Below are positions 16,324 through 25,212 of a stretch of 64,000 bases of DNA, in pieces (position 1 is the stretch's first letter; each line of letters starts with the position of its first letter). The position numbers and the translations under genes are program-made. The notes under the pieces were generated by a model, which saw only the letters and a program-made list of their open reading frames with translations, had not been told where the DNA came from and searched no databases. Origin of the DNA: Flavobacterium micromati (GTDB taxonomy: Bacteria > Bacteroidota > Bacteroidia > Flavobacteriales > Flavobacteriaceae). Location of the stretch: positions 1 to 64,000 of the forward strand of contig NZ_FQWF01000009.1 in NCBI RefSeq assembly GCF_900129585.1, given 5' to 3'.

Positions 16324-17205
16324 TTACTGGTTGTAACCAAAACGCTTCAACATATTAACGTTGCTTCTCCAGTTTTTATTTACTTTCACATATAATTCAA
16401 TGTGTATTTGTTTTCCAAAGAATTTTTCTAAATCGGCTCTAGCTTCCATCCCTACTTTTTTCAGAGCAGCTCCTTTATGACCTATGATAATTCCCTTTTG
16501 CGTGTCTCTTTCTACCATAATTAAGGAACGAATTCTAATAATGTCATCTGTCTCAAAAAACTCCTCAGTAACAATTTCGACAGCATACGGAATTTCTTTG
16601 CTGTAATTCAACAAGATTTTCTCCCTAATTGTTTCATTTACAAAGAAACGTTCTGGTTTATCAGTCAGTTGATCTTTTGGATAATAAGCTGGCGATTCTG
16701 GCAATAATTCAATTATTCTACCAAAAACCTCAGGAACATTAAAGTTTTGTAAAGCTGATATCGGGAAAATTTCAGCATTTGGTACTTTTGCAGTCCAAAA
16801 AGCAACTTGCTCTTCTAACTGTTCTTGGTTAGAATTATCTATTTTATTCAATAATAAAAGGACAGGAATTGTAGCATAAATGATTTTATTGAAAAAAGCT
16901 TCATCTTTTAAATCTTGTTCGCCTATTTCAACCATATAAATTAAGATATCTGCATCTTCAAAAGCCGACTTGACAAAATTCATCATTGAAGCTTGCATTT
17001 CGTAAGCTGGTTTGATTATTCCCGGTGTATCTGATAATATCAATTGAAAATCTTCTCCATTAACAATACCTAGAATTCTATGTCGAGTTGTTTGTGCCTT
17101 AGATGTAATTATAGACAATCTTTCGCCCACGAAAGCGTTCATTAGTGTTGACTTCCCAACGTTTGGATTCCCGATAATATTTACAAAACCTGCTTTATGT
17201 GACAT
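16324..17205 (-). CDS. era: Ribosome-maturation GTPase Era
   Basis: The 293-residue protein has one Era-type GTPase domain and a C-terminal KH domain, and it acts in 16S rRNA maturation. The P-loop is [14 protein letters not shown] (residues 12-25); DTPG appears in LILSDTPGIIKP, and NKID near residue 120. The KH domain carries the signature GIIIGHKGAALKKVGMEAR (about 242-260). Length is typical. A TACCTTTG box at 17258-17265 on the minus strand marks the likely promoter, back to back with the tRNA promoter. Confidence 0.97.
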   Translation of the reverse strand: MSHKAGFVNIIGNPNVGKSTLMNAFVGERLSIITSKAQTTRHRILGIVNGEDFQLILSDTPGIIKPAYEMQASMMNFVKSAFEDADILIYMVEIGEQDLKDEAFFNKIIYATIPVLLLLNKIDNSNQEQLEEQVAFWTAKVPNAEIFPISALQNFNVPEVFGRIIELLPESPAYYPKDQLTDKPERFFVNETIREKILLNYSKEIPYAVEIVTEEFFETDDIIRIRSLIMVERDTQKGIIIGHKGAALKKVGMEARADLEKFFGKQIHIELYVKVNKNWRSNVNMLKRFGYNQ

Positions 17206-17257
17206 TTCAATTATATTTATTTTTACTCCGGACCGTTCGACTTATCGGTCTCGGGTG

Positions 17258-17265
17258 CAAAGGTA
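17258..17265 (-). promoter_or_regulatory. -7 element upstream of era
   Basis: TACCTTTG on the minus strand, 53 bases before the era ATG. No TTG at ideal spacing is visible, so only the -7 half is supported. Confidence 0.5.
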
Positions 17266-17312
17266 GTTATATCAAATCAATAGAAGAAATAAAACATTTT
17301 TTAAAGTTTTCC

Positions 17313-17342
17313 TTGTTTTTATCTAAATTCGGCTTATCTTTG
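17313..17342 (+). promoter_or_regulatory. Promoter of the initiator tRNA genes
   Basis: TTG (17313-17315), 19 bases, TATCTTTG (17335-17342). The first tRNA begins 13 bases later. Confidence 0.8.
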
Positions 17343-17354
17343 CACCCGAAACAA

Positions 17355-17427
17355 CGCGGGATAGAGCAGTAGGCAGCTCGTCGGGCTCATAACCCGAAGG
17401 TCACAGGTTCGAGTCCTGTTCCCGCTA
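17355..17427 (+). tRNA. Initiator tRNA-fMet (CAT), copy 1
   Basis: The 73 bases fold as a cloverleaf with acceptor CGCGGGA/TCCCGCT, D arm, anticodon loop CTCATAA and T loop TTCGAGT. Two features mark it as initiator: the first pair is a C-T mismatch (bases 1 and 72), and the anticodon stem ends in three G-C pairs (GGG/CCC). CCA is not encoded. Confidence 0.95.
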
Positions 17428-17461
17428 CTAAGTTAATTTTATTGAGATTACAAACACACAT

Positions 17462-17534
17462 CGCGGGATAGAGCAGTAGGCAGCTCGTCGGGCTCATAAC
17501 CCGAAGGTCACAGGTTCGAGTCCTGTTCCCGCTA
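17462..17534 (+). tRNA. Initiator tRNA-fMet (CAT), copy 2
   Basis: Identical over all 73 bases to copy 1 and placed 34 bases downstream of it, so both are probably cut from one transcript that ends at the terminator at 17541. Confidence 0.95.
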
Positions 17535-17540
17535 CTAGAA

Positions 17541-17570
17541 AAGCTTCACAGGAATGTGAGGCTTTTTTTA
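17541..17570 (+). terminator. Terminator of the tRNA-fMet transcript
   Basis: AAGCTTCACA, loop GGAA, TGTGAGGCTT with one G-T pair, followed by seven T residues. Confidence 0.9.
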
Positions 17571-18129
17571 TTTTAAAATCTTTCTGGTATGGATGAATTT
17601 GTCGTTTACATTTTATGTTCTGAAAAATTTAATAAATGCAGCGCTTTTGAGATAAAAACAATAAATTATAATTGCATAAATTAGGAAACAATAATTATTA
17701 ACAATCAAGTCCTCAACAAATTAAATCTTGTTCAAAAAAATTGTAAATTCCTTTTATATATTATCATTATCATAAATCATTGTGAAGATCAAACAATTGG
17801 AAATTTCAAAACTAAAAAAATTAATTAAAACTTTATATGGTATAGAGACAACATAAAACCTTCTTTATTTTATCTGTTTGATAAAAGTTCTCAATCCTTT
17901 AATTCCTGAATGTTTGGTTTTACATTGGGTTGCTTAGGTTAATTTGCACATATAACTCGCACTCTTTTAAATGTTGTACGATATAATTTTTTAGATTTAT
18001 AACTATGTTTAATCATTAGATTGTTTTCCACAATTCGGATTTATTTAAATGTTTTTAATCAAAGACAGTGGATTATGCTAACAAATTACATACTCTCAAT
18101 ATTATTTAATTATAAAAAACCTTAATTCT
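17571..18129. other. Gene-free AT-rich stretch
   Basis: No frame with coding character, no tRNA-like fold and no repeat found elsewhere in the window is visible over these 560 bases. It may be the remains of a lost gene. Confidence 0.5.
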
Positions 18130-18165
18130 AAAAAAACCTGCTTAGCAATTGCTAAACAGGTTTTC
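18130..18165 (-). terminator. Terminator downstream of the LRR gene
   Basis: AAAACCTG-TTAGC, loop, GCTAA-CAGGTTTT. On the minus strand the stem is followed by a T run. It lies 75 bases past the LRR stop. Confidence 0.8.
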
Positions 18166-18237
18166 ACTTACAAACTTATTAAAAACTAAACCAACTACAA
18201 CATATGTAAAAACTACAGTGAATAAATTATCATAAAA

Positions 18238-19092
18238 CTAATCCTCGGAAACGATGGCTGAATTTTTATCAGCTTTAATATTTAGTAACACAGCACCACC
18301 TACTTCATTGAACATCGTCATGTTTAAAGTGTCTAGTAACGCTAAATTTTTTGGCACATTCCCATTGAAACTGTTGTACGAAATATTCATTTCTGTTAAT
18401 TTATTCAATTTTTCTAAAGTTAAAGGAACTATGCCACTCATTTTATTGTCAAATAAACTAAAGTTTTCAAGTGCTACCAACTTATTTATATCGGAACTTA
18501 ATTCTCCATCAAATTTATTACTATTTAACAACACAACTTTTAAGGACGTTAAATTGAACAAAGATTTTGGCAGTGCTCCTTCTAAATAATTATTAAAAAG
18601 TGATAAAATTTCTAAACGAACTAAAGATCCTATTTGGTGCGGCAATGAACCTGAAAGCGTATTCATGTATAATTTTAGATCTTTTAAATTGGACATCTCA
18701 CAAATAGAAGTTGGAATTGAACCATTAAGCTTGTTAAAAGAAAGGTCCAGTATTTTAATTTCTTTAAGATCACCAATAAGCTCCGGTATTGTGCCTTCGA
18801 GATGATTTTTATGCAAATTAAGCACTTGAAGATTAGTTAAATTTGCGATTTCAGTAGGAATCTTTCCAACTAAATTATTATCAGCTAAAATTAAGGAAAT
18901 AACCTTGTCGTTGTTCACTGTAACTCCGTGCCAAGTGTTTACCGGAGCCGATAAATCCCAAGTTATCTTCCACATTTTACCATTAGTAGTTTCATATAGC
19001 TTTAATAAAGCCTCTCTCTCTGTTTGCGATACATTTGCAAATGCCCAACTAGAAACTAAAAGAACAAATAAAAGAGTAAAAATATATTTCAT
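18238..19092 (-). CDS. Exported leucine-rich-repeat protein of the plant-like LRR type
   Basis: From ATG 19092 the 284-residue product has a signal peptide (MKYIFTLLFVLLVSSWAFA). Next comes a cap-like segment (EREALLKLYETTNGKMWKITWDL) and about eight 24-residue leucine-rich repeats of the LxxLxLxxNxLxGxIPxxI type, for example LQVLNLHKNHLEGTIPELIG and IKILDLSFNKLNGSIPTSIC. The last 25 residues, after the repeats, carry no recognisable sorting domain. LRR proteins of this kind usually bind other proteins or glycans outside the cell; the partner is unknown. The gene stands alone with its own terminator. Confidence 0.88.
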   Translation of the reverse strand: MKYIFTLLFVLLVSSWAFANVSQTEREALLKLYETTNGKMWKITWDLSAPVNTWHGVTVNNDKVISLILADNNLVGKIPTEIANLTNLQVLNLHKNHLEGTIPELIGDLKEIKILDLSFNKLNGSIPTSICEMSNLKDLKLYMNTLSGSLPHQIGSLVRLEILSLFNNYLEGALPKSLFNLTSLKVVLLNSNKFDGELSSDINKLVALENFSLFDNKMSGIVPLTLEKLNKLTEMNISYNSFNGNVPKNLALLDTLNMTMFNEVGGAVLLNIKADKNSAIVSED

Positions 19093-19385
19093 AGCAGAAT
19101 TTTTAAATTTATTGATGAAATCTAATAACAAAACCGCTGGCTAACAAATAAAATCGACAAAATACATTTATTTTTTACTAAATTAAGAAATAACTTATGG
19201 AAAAAAATTTTCAAGCACACTTTCCACAATAAATTGCATGGCACTAGACCCGAGGCTGTTAAGAGGCAAACCTTTTTAGATTATAAAAAAATTATAAAAT
19301 CGATTTTAAGATCTACAATAATTGACAATTTTTAAATACAATTTACACCCAAATAAAAACGTCAATGAAGCGATAATTTATCGAT

Positions 19386-19664
19386 TTACAAAAGCTTTTC
19401 TATGGCTTTTGCCAAATCAATGTCTTTCTCTGTAACGCCATCTGCATCATGGGTTGTTAGTCGAATTGTTACCTTGTTATAGACATTAAATAATTCGGGA
19501 TGATGATTATTTTTCTCAGCATTAACGCCTACTTGGACAATAAAACCAAGAGCTTCAGTGAAGTTTTTAAATTTAAAATCTTTCTCAATTCCATTATTAT
19601 TAAATTCCCAGTTGTTAAGTCCTTTCAAGACTTCTTGTACAGACTCTTTTGAATAAGTTTTCAT
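19386..19664 (-). CDS. phhB: Pterin-4a-carbinolamine dehydratase
   Basis: The 92-residue protein dehydrates 4a-hydroxytetrahydropterin, recycling the cofactor of aromatic amino acid hydroxylases. The diagnostic segment [21 protein letters not shown] (about residues 53-73), with the paired histidines and the later histidine, is intact, as is [12 protein letters not shown] at the end. Length is typical. No phenylalanine hydroxylase gene lies in the window, so the partner is elsewhere or the protein has another role. The gene is divergent from the acetyltransferase-like gene at 19719. Confidence 0.93.
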   Translation of the reverse strand: MKTYSKESVQEVLKGLNNWEFNNNGIEKDFKFKNFTEALGFIVQVGVNAEKNNHHPELFNVYNKVTIRLTTHDADGVTEKDIDLAKAIEKLL

Positions 19665-19718
19665 GTTTTTTTTATAAAGTTAGTTAAATTTAGGTCTGTA
19701 AAAGATATATTAATTTTA

Positions 19719-20900
19719 TTGATTAATTTTGCCAAAATATCACTTGACAATTTGAATTCAGACTACTCGTTTACCATTTACCAAAATACTACCCAACTTC
19801 CCGCAAACTGGGACGATCTGGCAATTTCGACTATTTTTTTAAGTAAAAAATACTTAGAAGTTTTAGAAAAATCTTCCCCTGATAATATGATTTGCCATTT
19901 TATTGGAATTTTCGAAAATGAGAATTTAATTGGAATATCTCTTTCTCAGTTTTTGGATCTAAATAAACTTGAATCATTTGGCGGACGCGACAAATGTGTT
20001 AAAACCAAAATACGAGATTTAGTATTTAAAAATTTTGCATCGCAGGTTTTAGTCCTTGGTAACAACATGTTAACAGGTCAAAATTCGTATGCACTGGCGA
20101 ACGGAATTAATCACAAAAAAGCTGTTCAAGTGCTACATAATGCCGCGAACAATCTAAAAGCCATTTTTGCGGTAAAAGGGATAAAGGTGCACATAATTAC
20201 CTATAAAGATTTTACTAATGAAGAGATTAAAAATTTTGCTGTCCCAGAATTAAAAAACGAATATCAGTTTTCTACTCAACCCAATATGATTTTTTCTATT
20301 AATGAAAATTGGAAAACAGAACAAGATTACATTGATTCACTTTCGAAAAAATATCGCGATCAATATAAAAGAGCGCGAAAAAAAGCAGTTTGCATCGAGA
20401 AGAGAAAATTATCGTTAGAAGAAATTATTTCACTAGAAAAAGAAATTTATGAATTATATTATCATGTAGCTAAAAATGCTCCTTTTAATACATTCTTTTT
20501 ACCAAGAGATCATTTCAGAGTTTTTAAAAAAATTTTTAAAGATAAATTTCTTTTTTACGGCTATTTTATTGGCGCTAAGCTTATTGGTTTTAATACCCTT
20601 ATAAAAAATGGGAAAGTAATGGATACTTATTTTCTTGGCTACGACGATGGTATCCAACGCGAAAATATGTTGTACCTAAATATGTTGTATGACATGATTG
20701 CTTATTCTATTAATAAAAATTTTGATGAAATTATATTTGCTCGAACAGCCCTAGAAATTAAAAGTTCTGTAGGTGCAAAACCTGTTAAAATGTATGGACT
20801 TATTTCACACAGTAATAAATTAATTAATTCATTTATGCCTAAAATATTTAAGTACTTAGAACCAGAAACCATTTGGCAGCAGCGAAATCCTTTTAAATAA
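19719..20900 (+). CDS. GNAT-superfamily (FemAB/BioF2-like) acyltransferase
   Basis: The protein of up to 393 residues has two GNAT-like halves. The second contains YIDSLSKKYRDQYKRARKKA, a pattern seen in FemAB-like and 'peptidogalycan biosynthesis' proteins, followed by LFYGYFIGAKLIGFNTLIKNGKVMDTYFLGYD, the acceptor-side beta strands. The substrate cannot be told. The start is uncertain: the frame opens with TTG at 19719 and a TAATTTTG box overlaps it at 19724, so translation may begin at TTG 19752. It converges on the lipid kinase gene with an 8-base overlap of the 3' ends. Confidence 0.7.
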   Translation: MINFAKISLDNLNSDYSFTIYQNTTQLPANWDDLAISTIFLSKKYLEVLEKSSPDNMICHFIGIFENENLIGISLSQFLDLNKLESFGGRDKCVKTKIRDLVFKNFASQVLVLGNNMLTGQNSYALANGINHKKAVQVLHNAANNLKAIFAVKGIKVHIITYKDFTNEEIKNFAVPELKNEYQFSTQPNMIFSINENWKTEQDYIDSLSKKYRDQYKRARKKAVCIEKRKLSLEEIISLEKEIYELYYHVAKNAPFNTFFLPRDHFRVFKKIFKDKFLFYGYFIGAKLIGFNTLIKNGKVMDTYFLGYDDGIQRENMLYLNMLYDMIAYSINKNFDEIIFARTALEIKSSVGAKPVKMYGLISHSNKLINSFMPKIFKYLEPETIWQQRNPFK

Positions 20901-21783
20901 TAATTTTCTGTGATTCTGGGACAGCAACTTTCATTTGTTTTGGCAGAATTTTTACCTCTAATCGAGTTTCCATTCCGCAATATTCCCCGTCTATTTGAAA
21001 ACTAACAGGAATATTTGTCGTTATTATAGCTTTATTAGTAGAAATAATTTCAACATCATTGACATTTAAAGGAATGTTTCCGGCAATAATTTTACCAAGA
21101 ACAAGAAGGTCCATATTTTTTAAAATAACCAATTCAAACTTTCCATCATCCATTTTCCCATTTGGATTTATAGAAATACCAGTTCCATATTTTTGAGAAT
21201 TAGCAATAACTATCATTCGAGCTTCAGAAATAACGGTAGGGAAATCTCCAGAGATCGTTGCAACAAAAGGATCGTTTAAATCAGCCAATGTATATAATGT
21301 TTGTAATGCATAGCCTAGCTTTCCCCTGATTGCGCTGCCTTCATAATTTTTAATCATTTCAGCATTGACACCTAAGTCGCTAAGATGAATGCTTTTTTTA
21401 CCATTTATACAAATGATGTCGATTTCCATATAATCATTAAAAAATGCGATTTCTAGGTTTTCAGCTATTGTTTCAGGCAAATTTAAATCCACTGCAAGAC
21501 CGTTAGCGGAACCCGCAGGTAAAATTCCAATAATAATGTTGTCATTTTGCATTGCTTCAGTAACCATTTTTATGGTGCCATCACCACCAGCAACAAGAAT
21601 TCGTTCTGGTTTATAACGCTCATATAATGTTTTAATTTCTTCAATATCTGCATTACCCGTGGTGCTATAAATGGTGAGAATATAATTATGTTGACCAGCA
21701 AAAGCTTTTACTGCTGCAATAAGTTCTGATTTGTCAAGATCTCCCGATACAGGGTTTACAACTAAGAGAATGTTATTTTTCAA
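20893..21783 (-). CDS. Diacylglycerol/lipid kinase family protein (YegS/BmrU type)
   Basis: The 296-residue protein probably phosphorylates a membrane lipid using ATP. The catalytic domain signature ILVAGGDGTIKMVTEAM (about residues 57-75), followed by IIGILPAGSANGLA, is characteristic of DAGK_cat. The C-terminal beta-rich half contains NPNGKMDDGKFELVILK and a lipid-site-like end. Bacterial members act on diacylglycerol, phosphatidylglycerol or undecaprenol; the substrate cannot be read here. It is followed divergently by the App1-like phosphatase gene at 21848, so a shared lipid role is plausible. Confidence 0.92.
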   Translation of the reverse strand: MKNNILLVVNPVSGDLDKSELIAAVKAFAGQHNYILTIYSTTGNADIEEIKTLYERYKPERILVAGGDGTIKMVTEAMQNDNIIIGILPAGSANGLAVDLNLPETIAENLEIAFFNDYMEIDIICINGKKSIHLSDLGVNAEMIKNYEGSAIRGKLGYALQTLYTLADLNDPFVATISGDFPTVISEARMIVIANSQKYGTGISINPNGKMDDGKFELVILKNMDLLVLGKIIAGNIPLNVNDVEIISTNKAIITTNIPVSFQIDGEYCGMETRLEVKILPKQMKVAVPESQKIII

Positions 21784-21847
21784 AATTTATTATGTATTAT
21801 TAATATAAAAACTTTAATTTCATCTTTTATCAAAAGTAACACAATAT

Positions 21848-22816
21848 ATGAAACCAATACTAAAATTATACCGTGGTTATGCCAATGAACAGGAATTAAT
21901 TGTGATGGGACATGTTTTTAGACCAACCTCAATTGAAGAATATAATTTTCAGAAGAAAAATTTAAAAAATGCCACCTCAGTCATTAAAATGTTCCAGATA
22001 AAAACTCAAGCTAATGCCGATGTTTACTTGGATTACAACGGTACTAAAATCCATACTAAAACATTAAATGATGGTTATTTTAAGTTTTGCGTTCCGTTAG
22101 ATCAAAATACAAGTTATGGTTGGATTAATTATCAGGTGAATATCCTCCATAAAGGCGCTAGCATTTTTACTAAAGAAAGTTATATAAGACCACACAAAGG
22201 AAATCTTGGAATAATATCTGATATTGATGATACTTTTTTAGTTTCGCACACAATGAATCCTTTTAAAAAATTATATGTTTTACTTTTTAAAAATATCAAT
22301 AAAAGAAAAATATTTGACGAAGTAGTTTCTCATTATCAAGCTTTGAGCACAGCAGGAAGGGAAAATAATGATGAGAAAAATGCGTTTTTTTATGTTTCCA
22401 GTAGTGAATGGAATTTATACCGTTTCATCATTAAGTTTACCGAACTTCATAAACTTCCAAAAGCGGTTTTACTTTTAAAAGACATAAAAACAAGCTTGAA
22501 GGATTTCATATTTACTGCGCATGGAAATCATAATCATAAGTTTGATAAAATCAAACACATATTAGAATTTTATCCAAATCTAGAATATGTACTTTTAGGT
22601 GATGACTCACAACAAGATGTTTTTTTATACGAATCAATTGCCAAGATTTTTCCGGTGACAGTAAAAGCAGTTTATATTAGACAAACCACAACAAAACAGA
22701 AGGAAAAAGTTGTCGCAGTATTAAAAAATTTAGAATCACTTGATGTTGCCACTTGCTATTTTAAGCATAGCGCCGAAGCTATTGCACATTCAAAATCAAT
22801 AGGAATAATTGAATAA
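21848..22816 (+). CDS. App1-like phosphatase (DUF2183)
   Basis: The 322-residue protein carries the DUF2183 catalytic domain found in fungal App1 phosphatidate phosphatase. The DxDxT acid-phosphatase motif is GIISDIDDTFLVS (about residues 120-132), and later elements include FFYVSSSEWNLYRFI and YVLLGDDSQQDVFLYESI. The N-terminal 110 residues form a beta domain. It is probably cytoplasmic, as no signal peptide is present. It sits back to back with the lipid kinase gene, which fits lipid phosphate turnover. The true substrate is not shown. Confidence 0.85.
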   Translation: MKPILKLYRGYANEQELIVMGHVFRPTSIEEYNFQKKNLKNATSVIKMFQIKTQANADVYLDYNGTKIHTKTLNDGYFKFCVPLDQNTSYGWINYQVNILHKGASIFTKESYIRPHKGNLGIISDIDDTFLVSHTMNPFKKLYVLLFKNINKRKIFDEVVSHYQALSTAGRENNDEKNAFFYVSSSEWNLYRFIIKFTELHKLPKAVLLLKDIKTSLKDFIFTAHGNHNHKFDKIKHILEFYPNLEYVLLGDDSQQDVFLYESIAKIFPVTVKAVYIRQTTTKQKEKVVAVLKNLESLDVATCYFKHSAEAIAHSKSIGIIE

Positions 22817-22820
22817 AAAA

Positions 22821-22838
22821 AAGTCCCTTTTGGGGACT
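22821..22838. terminator. Terminator between the App1-like and ABC-F genes
   Basis: AGTCCC, loop CTTTTG, GGGACT preceded by eight A residues. On the minus strand this gives a T run, so it may serve the ABC-F gene or both converging genes. Confidence 0.65.
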
Positions 22839-22847
22839 CTCGTTAAC

Positions 22848-24755
22848 TTATGCATTTTCTATTTCTTCCTGAACGAGCTCCCAATCTAAAAGCAACTTAT
22901 CCAACTCCGCTTTTTTCTTATTGTAGGCTATAAAAAATTTAGCATCTTCAATATGTTTATCATAATTAGAAGCAAGCATTTTGTCATCTTGCTGGATGTC
23001 TCTTTCCAACTGTTTAATTTGGCTTTCTACTTTACTAAGTTTATTTTGCAAAGCCTTTCCTTTTTTCTGATCTTCGTATGATGCTTTATTACTCTCTTTA
23101 GGTAAACTTGCTTTTTGAGCATCTTTTTTCTCTACTTCACGCATATTTTCCATGTTGCGTTGCTCCAGAAAATAGTTTATATCGCCAAGATATTCTTTGA
23201 TTTTTTGGTCTTTAAATTCATATACTAAATTTGACATGCCTTGCAAGAAATCACGATCGTGAGAAACCAATAAGAGCGTTCCACCAAACTTTTGCAATGC
23301 TGCTTTTAAAACATTTTTTGATTTAATATCTAAGTGATTTGTAGGCTCATCCATTAATAAAACATTAATAGGCTGCAAAAGCAATTTACAAAGCGCTAAA
23401 CGATTTCTTTCGCCTCCTGAAAGGACTTTTACTTTCTTCTCTACATCATCTCCTCTAAATAAAAATGATCCTAGCATATCACGTACTTTCATACGATTAG
23501 TATCTGCAGCTGCATCCTCCATAGTTTGCAGTAAAGTTATTTCTCCATCAAGATATTCCGCTTGATTTTGGGCAAAATAACCTAGCTGTACATTATGACC
23601 TAATTTTATATTACCCTGATATTCAAATTCGTCAACTATAGCTTTGATAAAAGTTGATTTTCCTTGCCCATTTTGACCTACAAAAGCAATTTTACTTCCA
23701 CGTTCAACTAATAAGTTTATATCTTTCAAAATCGTTTTGTCACCGTAACTTTTAGAGACATCCTCTGCCTCTATTACAACTCTTCCTGGCTCTTTAGAAA
23801 CTGGAAACGTAATATTCATTACTGAATTATCATCTTCATCAACTTCAATACGATCAACTTTATCTAATTTCTTAATTAATGACTGCGCCATTGAAGCTTT
23901 AGAAGCTTTCGCGCGAAATTTTTCAATTAATTTCTCGGTCTCTTCGATTTTCTTGGCTTGATTTTTTTGAGTTGCTAATTGCTTCTCACGAATTTCATGA
24001 CGCAATTCTAAATATTCAGAGTATGGTTTATTAAAATCATAGGCTTTACCAAGGGAAATTTCAATTGTTCTATTAGTAACATTGTCTAGAAACATTTTAT
24101 CATGTGATACTATTACAACAACACCAGCGTAATTGCGAAGAAAGCTTTCTAACCAAATGATACTTTCAATATCCAAGTGATTCGTTGGTTCATCAAGTAG
24201 TAGAATATCATTAGCTTGTAACAATAATTTAGCTAATTCAATACGCATTCTCCAACCGCCCGAAAAAGTCTCAGTTTGATTATCAAATACTTCTCTTTTA
24301 AATCCTAAACCGAGCAAAATTTTCTCTGTATCTCCCACATAATTATAACCACCAAGCAATTCAAAACGATGCGTATAATCAGAGAGATCTTCTATGATTT
24401 GGCTATATTCATCACTTTCGTAATCCGTGCGGGTAACTAATAAATGATTGATATCCGCCAATTTTTTTTCGACGATTTTTATATCAGTAAAAGCTTCATA
24501 CGCTTCTTCAAGAACAGTTCTTCCTTGCTCAAAATCGATGTCTTGGCGGAGGAATCCCATCCTAACTTCCTTTTCGGTGGCAATTTGACCAGAATCTGGC
24601 TTAAAATCTCCTGCCAGAATTTTAAGCATGGTTGATTTACCAGCACCATTTTTGCCAACAAGTCCTACTCGGTCTCCAGCTCCAAGGCGAAAAGTAACTT
24701 CTTCAAATAAATATGTTCCACCGAATGAAACGGATAAATTGTGTATATTAAGCAT
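22848..24755 (-). CDS. ABC-F family ATPase
   Basis: The 635-residue soluble protein has two ABC domains and no membrane segments, the ABC-F pattern; such proteins act on the ribosome. Walker A motifs are GLVGKNGAGKSTMLK (about 34) and AFVGQNGQGKSTFIK (about 354). The signatures are SGGWRMRIELAKLLL and SGGERNRLALCKLLL, with Walker B LLLDEPTNHLD and LLMDEPTNHLD. The P-site linker is between about 235 and 320, and a C-terminal coiled coil (about 555-635) resembles the Uup-type tail. I cannot choose between Uup and the other housekeeping subfamilies. Confidence 0.93.
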   Translation of the reverse strand: MLNIHNLSVSFGGTYLFEEVTFRLGAGDRVGLVGKNGAGKSTMLKILAGDFKPDSGQIATEKEVRMGFLRQDIDFEQGRTVLEEAYEAFTDIKIVEKKLADINHLLVTRTDYESDEYSQIIEDLSDYTHRFELLGGYNYVGDTEKILLGLGFKREVFDNQTETFSGGWRMRIELAKLLLQANDILLLDEPTNHLDIESIIWLESFLRNYAGVVVIVSHDKMFLDNVTNRTIEISLGKAYDFNKPYSEYLELRHEIREKQLATQKNQAKKIEETEKLIEKFRAKASKASMAQSLIKKLDKVDRIEVDEDDNSVMNITFPVSKEPGRVVIEAEDVSKSYGDKTILKDINLLVERGSKIAFVGQNGQGKSTFIKAIVDEFEYQGNIKLGHNVQLGYFAQNQAEYLDGEITLLQTMEDAAADTNRMKVRDMLGSFLFRGDDVEKKVKVLSGGERNRLALCKLLLQPINVLLMDEPTNHLDIKSKNVLKAALQKFGGTLLLVSHDRDFLQGMSNLVYEFKDQKIKEYLGDINYFLEQRNMENMREVEKKDAQKASLPKESNKASYEDQKKGKALQNKLSKVESQIKQLERDIQQDDKMLASNYDKHIEDAKFFIAYNKKKAELDKLLLDWELVQEEIENA

Positions 24756-24776
24756 AGTTTGTGACTAATGTTACAT

Positions 24777-24804
24777 TGGTACTTTTCGAAAATATGTACC
24801 TTTG
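24777..24804 (+). promoter_or_regulatory. Promoter of the DUF983 gene
   Basis: TTG (24777-24779), 17 bases, TACCTTTG (24797-24804), 16 bases before the ATG at 24821. Confidence 0.75.
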
Positions 24805-24820
24805 TTAAAAATTTTTGCAA

Positions 24821-25204
24821 ATGTTAAAAAAAGGATCCAAACTAAATAGTATTTTAACAGGAACTTGTCCAAAATGTCAGAATGAGAGTATGTATTTGGA
24901 TAAAAATCCGCTCCATCTAAATAATATATTAAAAATGAATGAGAATTGTAGTCATTGTGGTCTGCATTATCAACTTGAGCCTTCTTTCTTTTTTGGAGCG
25001 ATGTATGTCAGTTATGGATTAAATGTTGCCATCGGCGTTGCCGCTTTCATTACTTCATTTTTTATTTTTCATTCTGGTCTAAAAGTCGCATTTATTGTTA
25101 TTATCGCAGCCCTAATTATTTCTTTCCCATTTGTTTTGCGATGGTCTCGAAATATATACATTAATATGTTTGTAACCTATGATCCAAAAACGAATAAAAA
25201 GTAG
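24821..25204 (+). CDS. DUF983 membrane protein with zinc-ribbon-like cysteines
   Basis: I choose ATG 24821 (MLKKGSKLNSIL, 127 residues) over an in-frame TTG two codons upstream. Two CxxC pairs (GTCPKCQN near residue 16 and NCSHCGLHY near 46) form a zinc-ribbon-like knuckle. Two membrane segments follow (about residues 60-82 and 85-107). This is the DUF983 layout, and the conserved LEPSFFFGAMYVSYGL lies where expected. The function is unknown. It is divergent from the ABC-F gene. Confidence 0.88.
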   Translation: MLKKGSKLNSILTGTCPKCQNESMYLDKNPLHLNNILKMNENCSHCGLHYQLEPSFFFGAMYVSYGLNVAIGVAAFITSFFIFHSGLKVAFIVIIAALIISFPFVLRWSRNIYINMFVTYDPKTNKK

Positions 25205-25212
25205 TGTAGTTT

